A stretch of DNA of 64,000 nt from Thoreauomyces humboldtii (Eukaryota > Chytridiomycota > Chytridiomycetes > Spizellomycetales > Powellomycetaceae), in assembly GCA_027596035.1 (NCBI GenBank), contig JADGJA010000013.1, forward strand, positions 18,025 to 82,024. The letters are read 5' to 3'. The notes under the pieces were generated by a model. The model was not told the DNA's origin. It saw only the letters and a program-made list of their open reading frames with translations, and did no database searches. Shown here piece by piece: positions 45,409-57,153 of this stretch; position 1 is the first letter of the stretch, and every line of letters starts with the position of its first letter. The position numbers were made by a program, and so were the translations under genes.

Positions 45409-48081
45409 CTAAATGTCACCGAAATCGGGCTTGCCACCCTTGCGAGTCATGGCCTTGCGCTTCGTCGGATCGAGTTCCTTCTTTCGCGTACGGATGATGG
45501 AAGGTGTGATCTCGATGACCTCGTCGTCTAGAACAAAAGAGACGGTGAAACGAGTAAGCCTACCGACGAAGCCAGAAAGATGTATTTTTATATCAGACAA
45601 AAGAATGACCATACCTTGCACATAAGCAATCATCTTCTCCAATCCGTACTGCTCGACAGGCACGAGCCTCAACGAATCGTCCTTTCCCGCGGTGCGAACG
45701 TTGGTGAGATGCTTCGATTTTGCTGGGTTGACTTCGAGATCGTGTTCTCGGTTGTGCTCTCCAATAATCATGCCGGGGTAAACCTTTGCTCCGGGACCGA
45801 TGAAGAGTTTCCCACGGGGTTCGATGGCGACGAGCGCATAGGCAGTCGTCTCTCCGGAAGCGGTCGAGATGATGGATCCCTTTCGAGTGCGTTCGAGGGC
45901 GCCCTTGTAGGGTTCGTAGCCTAGGAGCATATAGTTGATGGTCCCTTGACCGTGCGTCTAGAAAGCCACCAATACCGCGAGAAACCTTCAGTTCTTTGTC
46001 CATGCCGAACTCGGTCGCCCCAGGACGGGTCGACACGAAAAACTCACGTCGTTCTTAAATTCAGCTGGATATCCAAGCAATCCACGCGTAGGGATCTGGA
46101 AGATCAACCTCGCCTTGTCCCCGCTCTCATTGTAGCTCTTCATCTCACCCTTCCTCTTCGTGATCTTCTCGATGACCGTTCCAGCATGCTCGTGCTCGAC
46201 GTCAATAGTGAGTTCTTCGACAGGCTCTAAGACCTGCTTATCCTTTCCGGTTCCTTCGGTCCGGTAAATGACGCGAGGAGGAGAGACGGAAAGCTCAAAG
46301 CCCTCTCTCCTCATCGTTTCGATCAACACGCCCATCTGGAGCTCGCCACGTCCCTTAACCTCGTACGCGTCGCCGTGCTCGACCACTTCCAAGGCGACGT
46401 TTGTCTCCGTCTCCTTCAGAAGACGTTCCCGGAGGACCTGGGACGTGAGGAACTTGCCCTCCCGTCCACCGAGGGGCGAATCGTTGACGTAGAAGAACAT
46501 AGAGATGGTCGGAGGATCGACCTTGGTGAACTGTTTACGCGAGCGGTTAGCTTTACATTTTCCAACAGGAACAAAATTCCTTTACGAAACGAAATCACTT
46601 GAGCGAAATCTCTTACCGGCAAGGGCTGAGTGACTGCCGAATCGCAGATGGTATGGTTGACGTACGCTCCGTCGATACCCGCAACGGAAACGATGTCACC
46701 AGCGCCTGCGATCTCCGTGGGAACCTGCTCGAGGCCGGCCCTGAGGAGAATCTTCGTAACGCGTCCTTCGACAGCGACCTTGCCCTCGGTGTTCAAGGAC
46801 TTGATCTTATCACCGACTCGGAGGATACCCGACTGGATCTTGCCCATGTAACATTTTCCAACATATGGGTCGCTTTCGATTTGGGTGACGAGCATGGAGA
46901 AGGGGGTGGTTCGGTCGACGGCTGGTGGGGGAACGTGCTCAAGGATCTGATCGAGGAGGGGAAGGATGCTGTCCCGTGAACCATCAAGAGCAGTAGTGGC
47001 CCATCCGTCCTTCGCCGATGCGTACAGAATTGGGTAGTCTAGTTGTCGGTCGTTGGCGTCGAGTCCGATGAAGAGCTCCAAAAGTTCTGCAAGGCGCGAG
47101 GAAGTGAGCGACGAGGTTGCGATAAGAATACCCGAGTGCGACCGAGCGCGAAACGCTACAACGAAACTCGCACCCATCGTCGCTCATGGTATCCAACATC
47201 GCATCGAGCCTGGCGGAACATTCGTCGCGCTCGGCACGCGGCCCACACCCAACGTACCATCTTCAACTTGGTCCGGTCGAGCGGTGCCTCGATCCACCTT
47301 GTTCATGACCACCAAGGGCTTCAGGTTCTTCTCCAACGCCTTTGACAGCACAAACTTTGTCTGGGTCATGGGCCCCTCGGTTCCGCACACGACCAAACAC
47401 ACTCCGTCGACCATCGACAGCACGCGCTCCACCTCTCCCCCAAAATCGGCGTGCCCGGGGGTGTCGACGATGTTGATGCGGAAGCCCTTGTACGTAATTC
47501 CAGTGCTCTTGGACAGAATGGTGATTCCTCGCTCCTTCTCCAGGTCGTTCGAGTCCATGACGCGGGCTCCCGAAGCCATCTTTGCCGCCCCTGATCAAGA
47601 AGGGCGATCAGCTCAGTTCCATCGGACAGAAGCATCCTATGCGCTGGCATCGTACCCGACTGGCGAAGGAGCTGGTCTACCAGAGTAGTCTTTCCGTGAT
47701 CGACGTGAGCAATGATAGCCAGCTGAAGCAAAGAAAGACGATGGTAAGGAGGCAGTCGAAGCCTTGGGCGGGAAGAGAGTGCCAAGTAAACCGCACGTTA
47801 CGAATCTTCTCGACTTCGACGCAGCCGTCCAGCCCTGTTTCCTGAATCGACGCTTCTATATCCTCTGCTTCGAGCTGTGGAGCGGCGGCGGAGTAATGTC
47901 GTGGGGCAGGACTCCGCGCTTGCGTCGTTGTGGCCGGCGAAGGTCGTGTGGGAGTAATGGCGGAGGAGAGGAAGCGGAGAGCGGGACTCGTGGAAGAGAC
48001 GGGAGCCGAACGCAGACACGCCAGAGAGCGAAGACATGGCCTTGTTGCTACGGAGAGTCTGCATATGCTGTTGCTGAACAT
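45409..48081 (-). CDS. TypA/BipA-type translational GTPase, probably mitochondrial
   Basis: A ribosome-associated GTPase of the EF-G/LepA/BipA group. The ATG at 48081 starts an Arg/Ser-rich, acid-poor presequence ([20 protein letters not shown]) typical of mitochondrial import. After an intron the G domain begins: G1 [16 protein letters not shown]3 DTPGHADF, G4 NKVD and G5-like SAK. Unlike LepA and EF-G, it then shows BipA features: [36 protein letters not shown], the [13 protein letters not shown] turn, and the C-terminal segment [20 protein letters not shown] with [20 protein letters not shown]. It ends ...[10 protein letters not shown] at TAG 45409-45411. Length is close to bacterial BipA plus a presequence. 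In bacteria BipA acts in large-subunit assembly and stress or cold response; the role in fungal mitochondria is inferred. Confidence 0.9.
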
Positions 48082-49154
48082 TGCTCCGTTCTTCTGTTGG
48101 GTTTTGTAATGAATGCCTCCCTTCGCGGACTCCCAGCGCGTACGTACAAGTCGGAAAAAGGTTTGGCGAAAATCTCATGATAAAGGGGCGCAGTGCTTGA
48201 TCTAGTAATGAAACACTCCTCTCGACAGTCTGACTGTGGCTATGCCATCTCATCTGGCTGTATTTTCCTTGTCGTACAGGTGAGTGAGTGACTCATTCGC
48301 TGCCCTTTCCTGCCTTTTTCTTCTTCCTTTTTGTTCCCATTTTTTTCGGCCTTCCCGCATGGGTTGGCGTCGATGTTGTTCCATGGCCGTCCGAACCCAC
48401 AATGACCGCTTCCTTTGTTTTGGCTGTGTCCACGCATACCATCCTATTTGGTTGGGCCCATACTGTCTGTGCTCGCTTGTGACACATTTCACAGTACTGT
48501 ACCTGTACACTACAGTGCAGCACCGAAACGTTTCCCGTATCGAAAGTGCATGTACGGCCGAGCGTAGAAAGTACACAGCGCTTACAGCTACGGGATATGC
48601 AAATTGTCGCCGCGGCCGCGGAGGGTTCCTGATTGACCGGTGACTGGCCTGCGAGCTGGCTTGCACATGTCGACCAGACGCCGGCCGTTCATGGTTGGTT
48701 GACGCAGGAAATGCAACGTGCTTTCATGCCGATCTGCGGGTATCGGTCCTCTGGTCGCACATTGTAGTATGATTGTACATCGTTTGCAACTTAAATTTTT
48801 AATTTAGAGGGCGGCCGGCGGGCCGGCGGTGCTACCAATTGTGGACAGACTAGTGTGACACGCCCTGACGTTTGGAGCTCTTGCGGGACCGAAAACCGCC
48901 CTCGCTGGCCATGCCCAAGCCGCCCGCCCACCGGCCACGACAGGAGGTCGGTGCTCGAGCGGACCAGGTTTATTTATCTCTCGTGGCACGGTCGTGAAAC
49001 CCGGCCCTGTCTCCGGCTCAAAACCATCTGCAGAGGCATACTCCGCCCTCTGTGGGGTGCTCGGAAACTTGTATACTCTATGATATACTCGTCCCCCTTC
49101 AGCAGTTCCACTTTCCGTCCCTCTTCGAGTCCTTCGCGGTTCCCAACTCCGTCA
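48082..49154. other. Divergent intergenic region, TypA / seven-helix protein
   Basis: About 1.1 kb without a supported gene. Overlapping frames on both strands at 48250-48660 lack motifs. A GC-rich palindromic segment (GGCGGCCGGCGGGCCGGCGG, near 48811) lies after an AT-rich tract. Promoters of both genes are expected here. Confidence 0.5.
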
Positions 49155-50671
49155 TGGCTGTCGCCGCGCGCGCGTCGCTCTTCGTCCTGGGCGTCGCTCT
49201 TAACTTCCCATCCACCGTCGCCGCCTATCCACCGCCTCAACCATTAGAATACTCCAGGATTGACTACTTCGACATGCAGATCCGGGTCGCTTCCCTCACC
49301 CTGATGGCCGGTACAGTTCCCCTTGGCGGAGTTCTTTTGACGAGAAATATCACTTACGGTTGCGTTTAACAGTTAACCTGGCGGCCTACTGGTTGACTTT
49401 CAAGAACAAGCACAGTCTTGTTTCCCGCTTGATTCTCCTCTTTTTGCTGTCGTACACCGTCGGCATCATTGCACACATGATCCCAAAATACACTGTGCCG
49501 AGCAACATCTTGACATACTATGTCGGCAACGGGTGCTTCATGCTCACCGCCCAATTGTTCAACTGGGTGGTATGTCCCTTGCCCCAGGTCATTCGCCTCT
49601 TCGGCAGCGGAAGATACTGATCAAGAACTTACATCCAACAGTTGTGGTTGAGATTCAACTTGGTCGTGCCGTTCCGACACAAGCTTCGCATATTTACGAT
49701 CGTGTGGCTCTGCTTGGAGACCCTCATCACATGTGGGATCTACGGGTACTGGACATATGCCGTCGTCATTAACTCGATGCCGGACAAGTCTCGAATTGCG
49801 GACATCTACTCGAAATTTACAATCGTGCAAGCTATCTCAGCGCTGTTCATGAGTGGATGTAAGCCACATCAGATGAACACTATTCTATTATCCACCGCTG
49901 ACGCTCTGATTCCCGATCCCAGACTTTGTGAAGGTATTCTATTTTCCGAAAATCAAGGACCTGCACGACAACAACCGCTTCTCCTTCGCTCGCCTGATGG
50001 CATCGGGTATTCTTTACCTCTTCGCGGAATCCCTGCTCCATCTCGCCTTCCTTGTTCTCTTCAAGATTACTCCCACATACTACTCAAGTCTCACGGGCGT
50101 CGTCTCAGCTGTCCGATACATGCTCTTCCTGGTCTTCGTGTACCAGATTCGCGACGCCAGCGCCCGTAGCGCGATGAGCAAGCTCAGCAACTTCTCAGCC
50201 GACTCCTCTCGACCGCGAAGCGTAGCATGGGGTGGATACGGTACGGGGACCGGATATGGCGGATCGGCATACACAGGCACGTCACCTACACCTCTTCGAC
50301 CCGTCGGTCGCGCGCCCAACCTCGAGGCTCCAGATTCTCCCGTCCGAGCGTCCCCTCGGCCTTTCCCTCCGCCGGCCTTCCTGGGTCGTAACTACGAATC
50401 ACCTGAACCTTCATACCCAGCGCCGGCACGAGTCGTTCGCGGTTTCGCTCAGCCTCCTATGCCGCTTTCTCGTGTGAAGGTACACAGGGTTACGGACGCG
50501 CCCGATCAGGGTGATTACAAACCTCCTGACTATGACGGCAAGGACGAAAAGCCGTCGTGGGATCCCCGCTCCAAGGACAACGCGAGGGCACAGTGGGAAA
50601 AAGACGACAAATGGGAGGAATCAGAAAAGTCTATCGTCGACTGGCCGGGACGGTTCGTTAGGAAGGAGTGA
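49155..50671 (+). CDS. Seven-helix membrane protein of unknown function
   Basis: I do not recognise the family. The ATG at 49155 starts a signal-like segment (MAVAARASLFVLGVALNFPS). Three introns are well supported: 49311-49372; 49570 to about 49641; and a third at about 49860-49922. The spliced protein has seven hydrophobic spans, including VASLTLMAVNLAAYWLTF, LILLFLLSYTVGIIAHM, IVWLCLETLITCGIYGYW, LMASGILYLFAESLLHLAFL and AVRYMLFLVFVYQI. The tail of about 180 residues is Pro/Ser-rich and then strongly charged (KPSWDPRSKDNARAQWEKDD). The topology, an extracellular N-terminus with seven spans and a cytosolic tail, is receptor-like. No conserved G-protein-coupled receptor motif is visible, so a transporter or scaffold is equally possible. 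Confidence 0.65.
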
Positions 50672-50867
50672 TGGTAAAGGTTAGAAAAAGTACCCCTCGT
50701 ACCCGCATACACCTGCGTTCCACGTATACCCTTTCCCAGTAACCCCGTGTTTTCAGACTCTCCTGCACAAGTTTTGTTTTCTGTCACTTCCTGCATAACA
50801 TAAAGAATAGATGTTGCTTCTCTAAAGTTGGAGAGATTGCTATCGCGAGATCGTCGGCAAAAAACTC

Positions 50868-52295
50868 TCAAAGTTCGGAATGCCCCTTTTTCTTGTTTCC
50901 CTCGTTCTTCTCCTTCGCGATCCTCCTTCCTTCCTCTTCGTCGAAGGCCACGAGCGCGTTCCATTCGGGTACTCGTCGAGCGAGAAACTCTTTAGCAAGC
51001 TCCTGGGCCTCATCGACAGAGTCCGTGACAATGATGTCGTCAAACAAGGACCCCGACGTGACCTGCCAGAGGTCGAACCCGACAAAAGCCGGCGTATGAG
51101 CGTGCACCGCTGGGTCGAATTCTAACGCGAGGGCAATGTCAGAGCAGTGGACGTCACAAAGTGATGAAATCGGAACGGTACTCACGGTAGGCGGGGTTGT
51201 CGATCTCGGGGTGGATCCAGGGACCGGCGTAATTCGGATTCGGGATTTGCTACATTGCAAAACAATTAGGCCAGGAGCTCAATATGCACAGATGTAGACG
51301 ATAAAGCAGCTTACCCTTGGCTCCCAATCGCCCTTCCATGCCGGGTTGGGCACCTTTCCGCAGAACCATTCCCCGTCCACCTCTTCGTCCCTGTCGAAAA
51401 GCCTTGCAAGATGAGAGACACATCCGCTAAGCTCGTCGAAAAAAGAACGCACCAGTAACTTGGCGGAGGATCCTCCGGGTCAGGAATCATCTCAGGCTCG
51501 TCGTCCCAGTCCCACGGCTGCTCGTCCGTTTCGTCGGGAACGGTTTCCCGCTCTGCACATCGAAGACCTTGGTCAGACTTGTGTTCTTCCAAGCTCGTCC
51601 CTCGTTTTCCCGCGTCTCTCACCATCCCAGGCCTCCGGCTTCTTCACGGAAGGATCCAGGATGCGCTTCGGAGGAAAGAATTCAAAGACCTCGAACAGCG
51701 ACCCCTGCGCCTCGAGTTCATTGTCGATCAGGATCTCGAAGGTGGCATCGGGCTTCACGACCAGCGTGTAGAGATGCGACAGACGATCCAACTTCGGGAG
51801 CAGCAACGGTCCCATCTCCACGTTTTTTCCCTTGTAGCTAACGATGAAATGCACCTTCTTGTTCGGTCCGCAGATGTCCGGTCCGAACATGAAGTCGTAC
51901 GGCGTGGAACCGTCCATCTTTGTCGGTTCGATCGATTTTGGGAACACCTTGACGTAGCCTCCCGCGCAATTCGTAGCGCCCTTTTCAAATTTGACAGAGT
52001 ACTGGAGGATGAAGGTGGAGTTGGCCGTGTCGAAGGGTTCGGAGAAGGCGGCCGAAAGGGCGTAACTTCGGGCGTCGTTCTGGGTTTGGAGAGCTCGACT
52101 TGATACAGAATCTGCGTGGAAGGCGCCTGGCGTCACGGCGAAGGATCCGTAGTTTGTTGAGGCTTTGGATTGGATCCATCGCGTCTTCCATGATTCATTG
52201 GAAAAGGTTTCTTTGAAATATGTCTTGGAGAGAACCGAAGGGGCAAGTGCGAGCAGCACCAGAAGAGGGGAGCCAAGCGACCAGGAGAGCTTCAT
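50868..52295 (-). CDS. Calreticulin (ER lectin chaperone)
   Basis: Calreticulin binds monoglucosylated glycoproteins and calcium in the ER. The ATG at 52295 starts a signal peptide (MKLSWSLGSPLLVLLALAPS). The globular domain has the family motifs YFKETFSNESWKTRWIQSK, the disulfide cysteines in ATNCAGGYVKVFP and DICGPNKKVHFIV, and THLYTL-like SHLYTLVVKPDATFEI. The P-domain follows in small exons: type-1 repeats (KKPEAWDE, EQPWDWDDEPEMIPDPED) and type-2 repeats (GDWEPR, NPNYAGPWIHPEIDNPAY). It returns to the globular fold with FVGFDLWQVTSGSLFDDIIV. The end is short and basic, ...GNKKKGHSEL, with HSEL as an HDEL-like ER-retrieval signal. There is no transmembrane helix, so this is calreticulin and not calnexin. 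The acidic calcium-storage C-domain is essentially missing. It is convergent with the seven-helix gene (196-bp gap). Confidence 0.9.
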
Positions 52296-53252
52296 GTTCG
52301 ATGCACTATGCAGAGAATTTGAATTTCAAAGCGAAGAGGATAAGATCGAGAATTCAAGGAGAGGAACGGATCATGTGTACGAGCTTTTATATTTGGCAGG
52401 CGCATACCGGGTACTATATGAAAGCAGACGATGGCTGCGGAGTACTTGAAATTTCTGACAGTGTTTTGGACGGAGTTCCCCCTGCCCGTGCACGAGGATC
52501 ATGTCCTCAGTCGGGACGACGACTGCACAAGAGGGGTGGGCGTCACTGGCATCGCTACCCTGCATCGCTATCCTGGCCTGTTCAAGAATGCCCTAGAAAC
52601 CAGCTACTACCGTTTCGCGGGTTCACCGTAATATCTGCATACTCGGATGATCACTAACTCAGCGAAGCTACTCGTCGGGGACGACTGCGTGCACCTCAGC
52701 TCCCAAGTGCATGCGGGCAGAATTGCGAGAATACACCATCATCACCGCCGATGGCCTTTGCCCAGCGGTGCCCTTGGCATCGCTAACGAACTAACCTCGC
52801 GGTCAGGAGAAACCCGCAAGAATCATGAGGCAAAGGCCCAGAGGGCGGCGAGCAGCTTCTACCCACACTGTCACTGGCGCCGCCCAGTCAAGACGGGTCA
52901 AACGTTCGTCAGGCGTCTTGCCATTGATGTGCCCGATATGCCCGCTCGAGTGGTGCCAATGCTTCCCTAACTAAGATATTCGCCGTTGAAATGAGGCGAC
53001 CGGGGGGTCAAGTGGGGGCGCGGTTTTTGTGGAGGAGGAGGTTTCGAGTTTGGGGGGGAAGTTTGCTGTGTCCGCCATTTATAGGTTTTTCGTCCTTGCC
53101 TCCCGATCCATTCCTCGAATTTCACCGACGGTCAGTCCCTCAAAGCCTTCCCACGCTCCCCGCCGTCACCTCCCTTCGAGACTACTACTTCTTCGTGGTC
53201 GTATTCTGAAAAGCAAAGCCTAGTGGTTTCTTTGCTGCTTCTTTATTCGAAA
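52296..53252. other. Divergent intergenic region, calreticulin / TBP
   Basis: No supported gene. Short plus-strand frames at 52371-52970 and 52991-53223 show no motif. A G-rich patch (GGCGACCGGGGGGTCAAG) lies around 52994-53011. TBP promoter and leader sequence are expected towards 53252. Confidence 0.5.
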
Positions 53253-54514
53253 ATGTCGTCTGCAGTCGAGACGGGAGCGGTGGGGCAGTCGGCCGACGGG
53301 ACATCCGCAGCTGGTTCGGGAATCACACCCACCCTGCAGTGAGTATTTCCACCTGGCGAATTCCCCCTTCTGCTTCTCCATATCACATGATCTATGTTAT
53401 GGTGAAGCTGGAAGGAGAAAAGCAGGCGTCGATGGCGGGTTCTGTGTGCAGCGCTTGAGGGACGCTGCTATGTACGACACATTCGGTTTACATGATCCGG
53501 GCGTCTGCGGAGATCGAGAGGCAGGAGCGACCCTCGCCGTTTGTGCTTCACGCCGTGGAGGCTGGTCGTGATCAGAGGGGATGTTATATGAAGAAGTTTC
53601 TTGACCTCGTTCTCACCTTTCTTCGTTCCCATCGAAAAGAAACATCGTGGCGACCGTGAACCTCGATTGCCGGCTTGACCTGAAGACAATTGCCCTGCAT
53701 GCGCGAAACGCCGAGTACAACCCAAAGGTACAAAGAGCGTGTGCTCTAACGTTTCAGACGCAATTCTAAACAATTCCGGGATATCTTCCTGTCATTGTGA
53801 ACAGCGATTCGCTGCAGTTATTATGCGTATCCGTGAGCCAAAGACGACTGCCTTGATCTTCGCGTCCGGAAAGATGGTCGTGACGGGAGCGAAGAGCGAA
53901 GAGCAGTCTAAGCTCGCCGCTCGCAAATACGCGCGAATCGTGCAAAAGCTCGGGTTTCAAGCAAAGTTTACCGACTTCAAGATTCAGAACATCGTTGGAT
54001 CGTGCGACGTCAAATTCCCGATTCGACTTGAAGGACTTGCGCTTCAGCATGGCAACTTCTGCAGTGTGAGTAATTTGGATATTGTCGTTTTATTGGTGTT
54101 CGTGCGGGCTTCACAGCGGGACTATGACGGATTGTGATTACGAGGATCTACTGGCTGTTTTTTCGCACGTTCAGCTACGCTAAGCTGATACCTTCTGTTG
54201 ATCCGGCAGTATGAACCCGAACTTTTTCCCGGTTTGATTTACCGGATGGTCAACCCAAAGATCGTGCTGCTCATTTTCGTATCAGGGAAAATCGTTCTTA
54301 CGGGTGCAAAGGTAACACGTTGGTGCCTCTATCTGCATGTGGTCCGTTGCTAGAACCTGCCCGTCGTCATATCTAGGTGCGGAAGGAAATTTATGAGGCC
54401 TTTGAGAAGATCTACCCCGTCCTTGCAGGTTAGCGTGGGCATGCATAGCCTTTCCGACCGGGAGGCGAACGCTAATCCGGCTTTCTTACTCTAGAGTTCC
54501 GAAAGTCAAACTGA
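53253..54514 (+). CDS. TATA-binding protein (TBP)
   Basis: TBP is the DNA-binding core of TFIID, TFIIIB and SL1. The ATG at 53253 begins a short N-terminal extension of about 29 residues ([16 protein letters not shown]). A first intron of about 300 nt, the longest clearly seen in this window, leads into the saddle: [20 protein letters not shown] ... [29 protein letters not shown], then the second repeat [18 protein letters not shown] ... [34 protein letters not shown] and [13 protein letters not shown]. The last exon adds EFRKSN and ends at TGA 54512-54514. Five introns interrupt the gene, and all repeats are intact. The gene for another TFIID subunit, TAF2, lies about 10 kb away on the other strand. 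Confidence 0.95.
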
Positions 54515-55023
54515 TGGCCTGGACGGACTTTATTCTGCCTTACCTATCGGCTCCCATCTTGTGGACATCAGCCTCTCCTCGGTCTGCGGAGCGGAGCACA
54601 GAGCAGGCTCAACGCTTCACCACCTTTGCATCATTTCCTCCGTTTGTTTCGTGCCTTCGCTCAACCGGTCCCACCCGATGGCTCTTCCTCTTAGTATTCC
54701 CACCGGAACTCACACTAATGCTCATCCTTCCCTTCCCGCACCCAACGGTTTTCCTTTTCCCATCGCATCCCCCGTTGGCGTCGCATCCTATGGCTTCTCC
54801 CTTGCCCTTATGTCCTGTTCCCATCGTAGCACGAGGATGTGGGCGAGTGCCTATCATGTATAAAGTTCGCGTTCTTCTCGTTTCTACCTTTGCACTTTCT
54901 TGACTCCATATCGCTCTCTCTTCCTAAAATGTATGGTATGGTTTCCAGGTAACGAGTGATACAGTAAAGTGGGGAGATATACACCAAAAACAAAAGAAAA
55001 CGTTCTCAACCAGAGTTCTACTG
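54515..55023. other. Convergent 3' region, TBP / kinase
   Basis: About 510 bp with a C/T-rich block (54600-54850) that opens frames on both strands without motifs. It presumably holds the two 3' UTRs. Confidence 0.5.
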
Positions 55024-56148
55024 TTACCTCCCACATGGCCCTTCCTGTTCGGCCGGAGGAGACGGCCCACTTGCCGTCTCTGCCGCAGCCTTTCGCTCCA
55101 TGGCCGCGAACCACGGATCCTTCATCACTTGGTTCACGTCCAGTCTCTGATCCGGGTCGGGGTGCAACATCTTGAGCAGCAGGGATCTGATGTCGCGGTC
55201 GGCGAGCCCGGCAAAGATCTTTGGCATGGGAGCCTCCGCGTTGCGATACCTCACGTAGGCCGCATAGTCCTTGTCCTCCTTGCCGACGGCCTTGATCCAG
55301 GGGAACCTCCTGGAGCACATGGCCAGCAGGATGATGCCGCAGGCCCACACGTCGGCCTTCCTGGCGTCGTAGGCTCTGTCCACCTCGTGCTCCTCCGGCG
55401 GAACGTAGGGACCGGAACCTCGCAGACCCTTGGACAGCTTGGGACAGCGGGAGAAGGGGTCCGTGATGACGAGGTCGGCGGAACCAAAGTCGATGATCTT
55501 GAGGATCTTTCCCGAAAAGATGCAGTTCTCTGCTTTAAGGTCCCGGTGGGCGATCCCCGTCTCGTGGAGATAGGCAACACCGTGGATCAGTTGGACGAAA
55601 ATGTCTGCTATCTCGTCCGACGTGAGTGGCGCGGAGGGACGGTATGCGTCGTCGGATGCCACGATGCGTTTGAAGAGGTCTCCCTGCGGACACAGTTCCA
55701 TGACCTCGTAGACGTGGTCGGCGTCGTCCGAGATGAGGTCGAGCGTACGAACGATGTTCGGATGCTGGAGGATGGAACCGATGCAGTACTCGTCGCCGAG
55801 ACGTTTGCGGTGTTGACGGGGCGTGTCCGAGTCGTGTTTGCGGAAACGCTTCACGGCGTAACGTTTTGACGTGACGGGGTCTTGCACGAGGAAGCACGAG
55901 CCTCCAGCACCGGATCCGAGAAACGTGGAAAGACGGCCGTACTTTTGGCGAAGAGTTGGCGTTGCCGGAGGTTCCAGAGGCAAGGTCCTGGGGTTGTCGG
56001 ACGCGGTGGTGTGGCGACGGGAGAGAAGACGTTTGAAGGGTGAAAAAAGCGAAGAGAGAGGGCGGTTGAGGGAATGAGTCGCGGATTCTAACGAAGTCGG
56101 TACTGGATCTTTCACGGCCATGACTGGAACGTCGAGGGATGAGTTCAT
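55024..56148 (-). CDS. Ser/Thr protein kinase, NPR/HAL family
   Basis: A single-exon kinase of 374 residues. After a Ser/Pro-rich N-terminus of about 70 residues the catalytic domain shows the Gly loop LGSGAGGSCFLV, the ATP-binding lysine in YAVKRFRK, EVMELCPQGDLF, the catalytic loop HRDLKAEN, the DFG motif (DFGSAD) and the substrate loop PYVPPEEH (PPE in place of APE). DVWACGIILLAMC follows. The order LGxGAxG ... YAVKxFRK ... EYCIGSILQHPNIVRTLDL and the DVWACGII signature match the fungal Npr1/Hal4/Hal5/Ptk2 group, which controls nutrient permeases and ion transporters at the plasma membrane. The N-terminal regulatory region is much shorter than in yeast members. No introns are evident. It diverges from the F-BAR gene across 1 kb. 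Confidence 0.88.
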   Translation of the reverse strand: MNSSLDVPVMAVKDPVPTSLESATHSLNRPLSSLFSPFKRLLSRRHTTASDNPRTLPLEPPATPTLRQKYGRLSTFLGSGAGGSCFLVQDPVTSKRYAVKRFRKHDSDTPRQHRKRLGDEYCIGSILQHPNIVRTLDLISDDADHVYEVMELCPQGDLFKRIVASDDAYRPSAPLTSDEIADIFVQLIHGVAYLHETGIAHRDLKAENCIFSGKILKIIDFGSADLVITDPFSRCPKLSKGLRGSGPYVPPEEHEVDRAYDARKADVWACGIILLAMCSRRFPWIKAVGKEDKDYAAYVRYRNAEAPMPKIFAGLADRDIRSLLLKMLHPDPDQRLDVNQVMKDPWFAAMERKAAAETASGPSPPAEQEGPCGR

Positions 56149-57153
56149 GTTGCTGGTTAGGTATTGATGATTGATGGGATGATGGTCAAGCTGGAAACCA
56201 CCTCCCAGTGGGACGGAAGGGATCGCACCCGTTTGTATATTTTCTGGGACCTTGGGGGATTCATCGGATTTGCCAAGTCATCACCGGAATCGTCCAGAAG
56301 TGTTGTGATGTGTCATCAATTCCTCTGAGGCGCTTTTGAGGCTGTCCAACTGTGACGTTGACGGTGTGCACAGGCACGTGCTGGCTTCCATGACAAATGG
56401 ACCGGGTGACGCACCCTGGTTCCTGGTTCCCGGTTCCCTTCTTGCGCCGGTCCCACGGATCCTCCAGAAGTCAAGTCCTGCGCCACACCCTACGGTTCAG
56501 CCTTGTCACATGATACGAACCGCAGAAGAGTATACGGGCAGCGGGTTACATCCATTCTATGTACGAACCATTCCATAACCATCGGCTGCACGCGGGCCTT
56601 ACGACATTTTCCAGGGGAATTAGTATTGATCTATGGATCGGCAGCACGGAAGAACCCGACAGGTAGGACGCCTGGCCTCCATCTGTGCATGACCACCCCT
56701 TTTCCTTTAGGCTTGGCTTGCTCTTATGTAGGTAGTGGATCTTGGCTTGCTTCTTTGCTCTCTTCCGAGTCGTCGAAGGAGGAGGTTGGGTCAGAACCTG
56801 CAAGGCGAGAAACTATTCGTTTTCGCATCTCCGAAGCTTGGCCGGAGCGCTTTACAATGCATCAGTGTAGTAATAGTATCGGTGTAGAGATAGGATCTTT
56901 TGAAAGGCACCTCTGGGGGGCTGTTCTGGGTTGACCGCCTTTGGAAACGGCCCGGCCCCGTGGGCAGCGTTTATTTCCGCGCAACAAGTGTGCTGTCGGA
57001 GGGCTTGTCATGTCCGCCACCCTTCTGTCGGAGAAGCTTTTCTCGGCAATAGAAGCAGCAACTTGGCCGGACACTTTTCAGGTATATATGAGAGTGTCCT
57101 GGTAGTGTAATCTAATACCTGTCCTCGCTCACTTCTACACATCAACGGCAAGC
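56149..57153. other. Divergent intergenic region, kinase / F-BAR gene
   Basis: No supported gene in about 1 kb; the frames at 56336-56578 and 56503-56934 lack motifs. A TATA element serves the F-BAR side (listed separately). The kinase side has only AT-rich stretches around 56235. Confidence 0.5.
57083..57089 (+). promoter_or_regulatory. TATA box of the F-BAR/PH gene
   Basis: TATATAT, 65-71 bp upstream of the ATG at 57154, in an otherwise GC-balanced stretch. Confidence 0.45.

Noticed and set aside
55129..55869. 246-codon frame antisense to the kinase
   Set aside because: Shadow of the kinase catalytic domain; Val/Gly/Asp-rich with no motifs.
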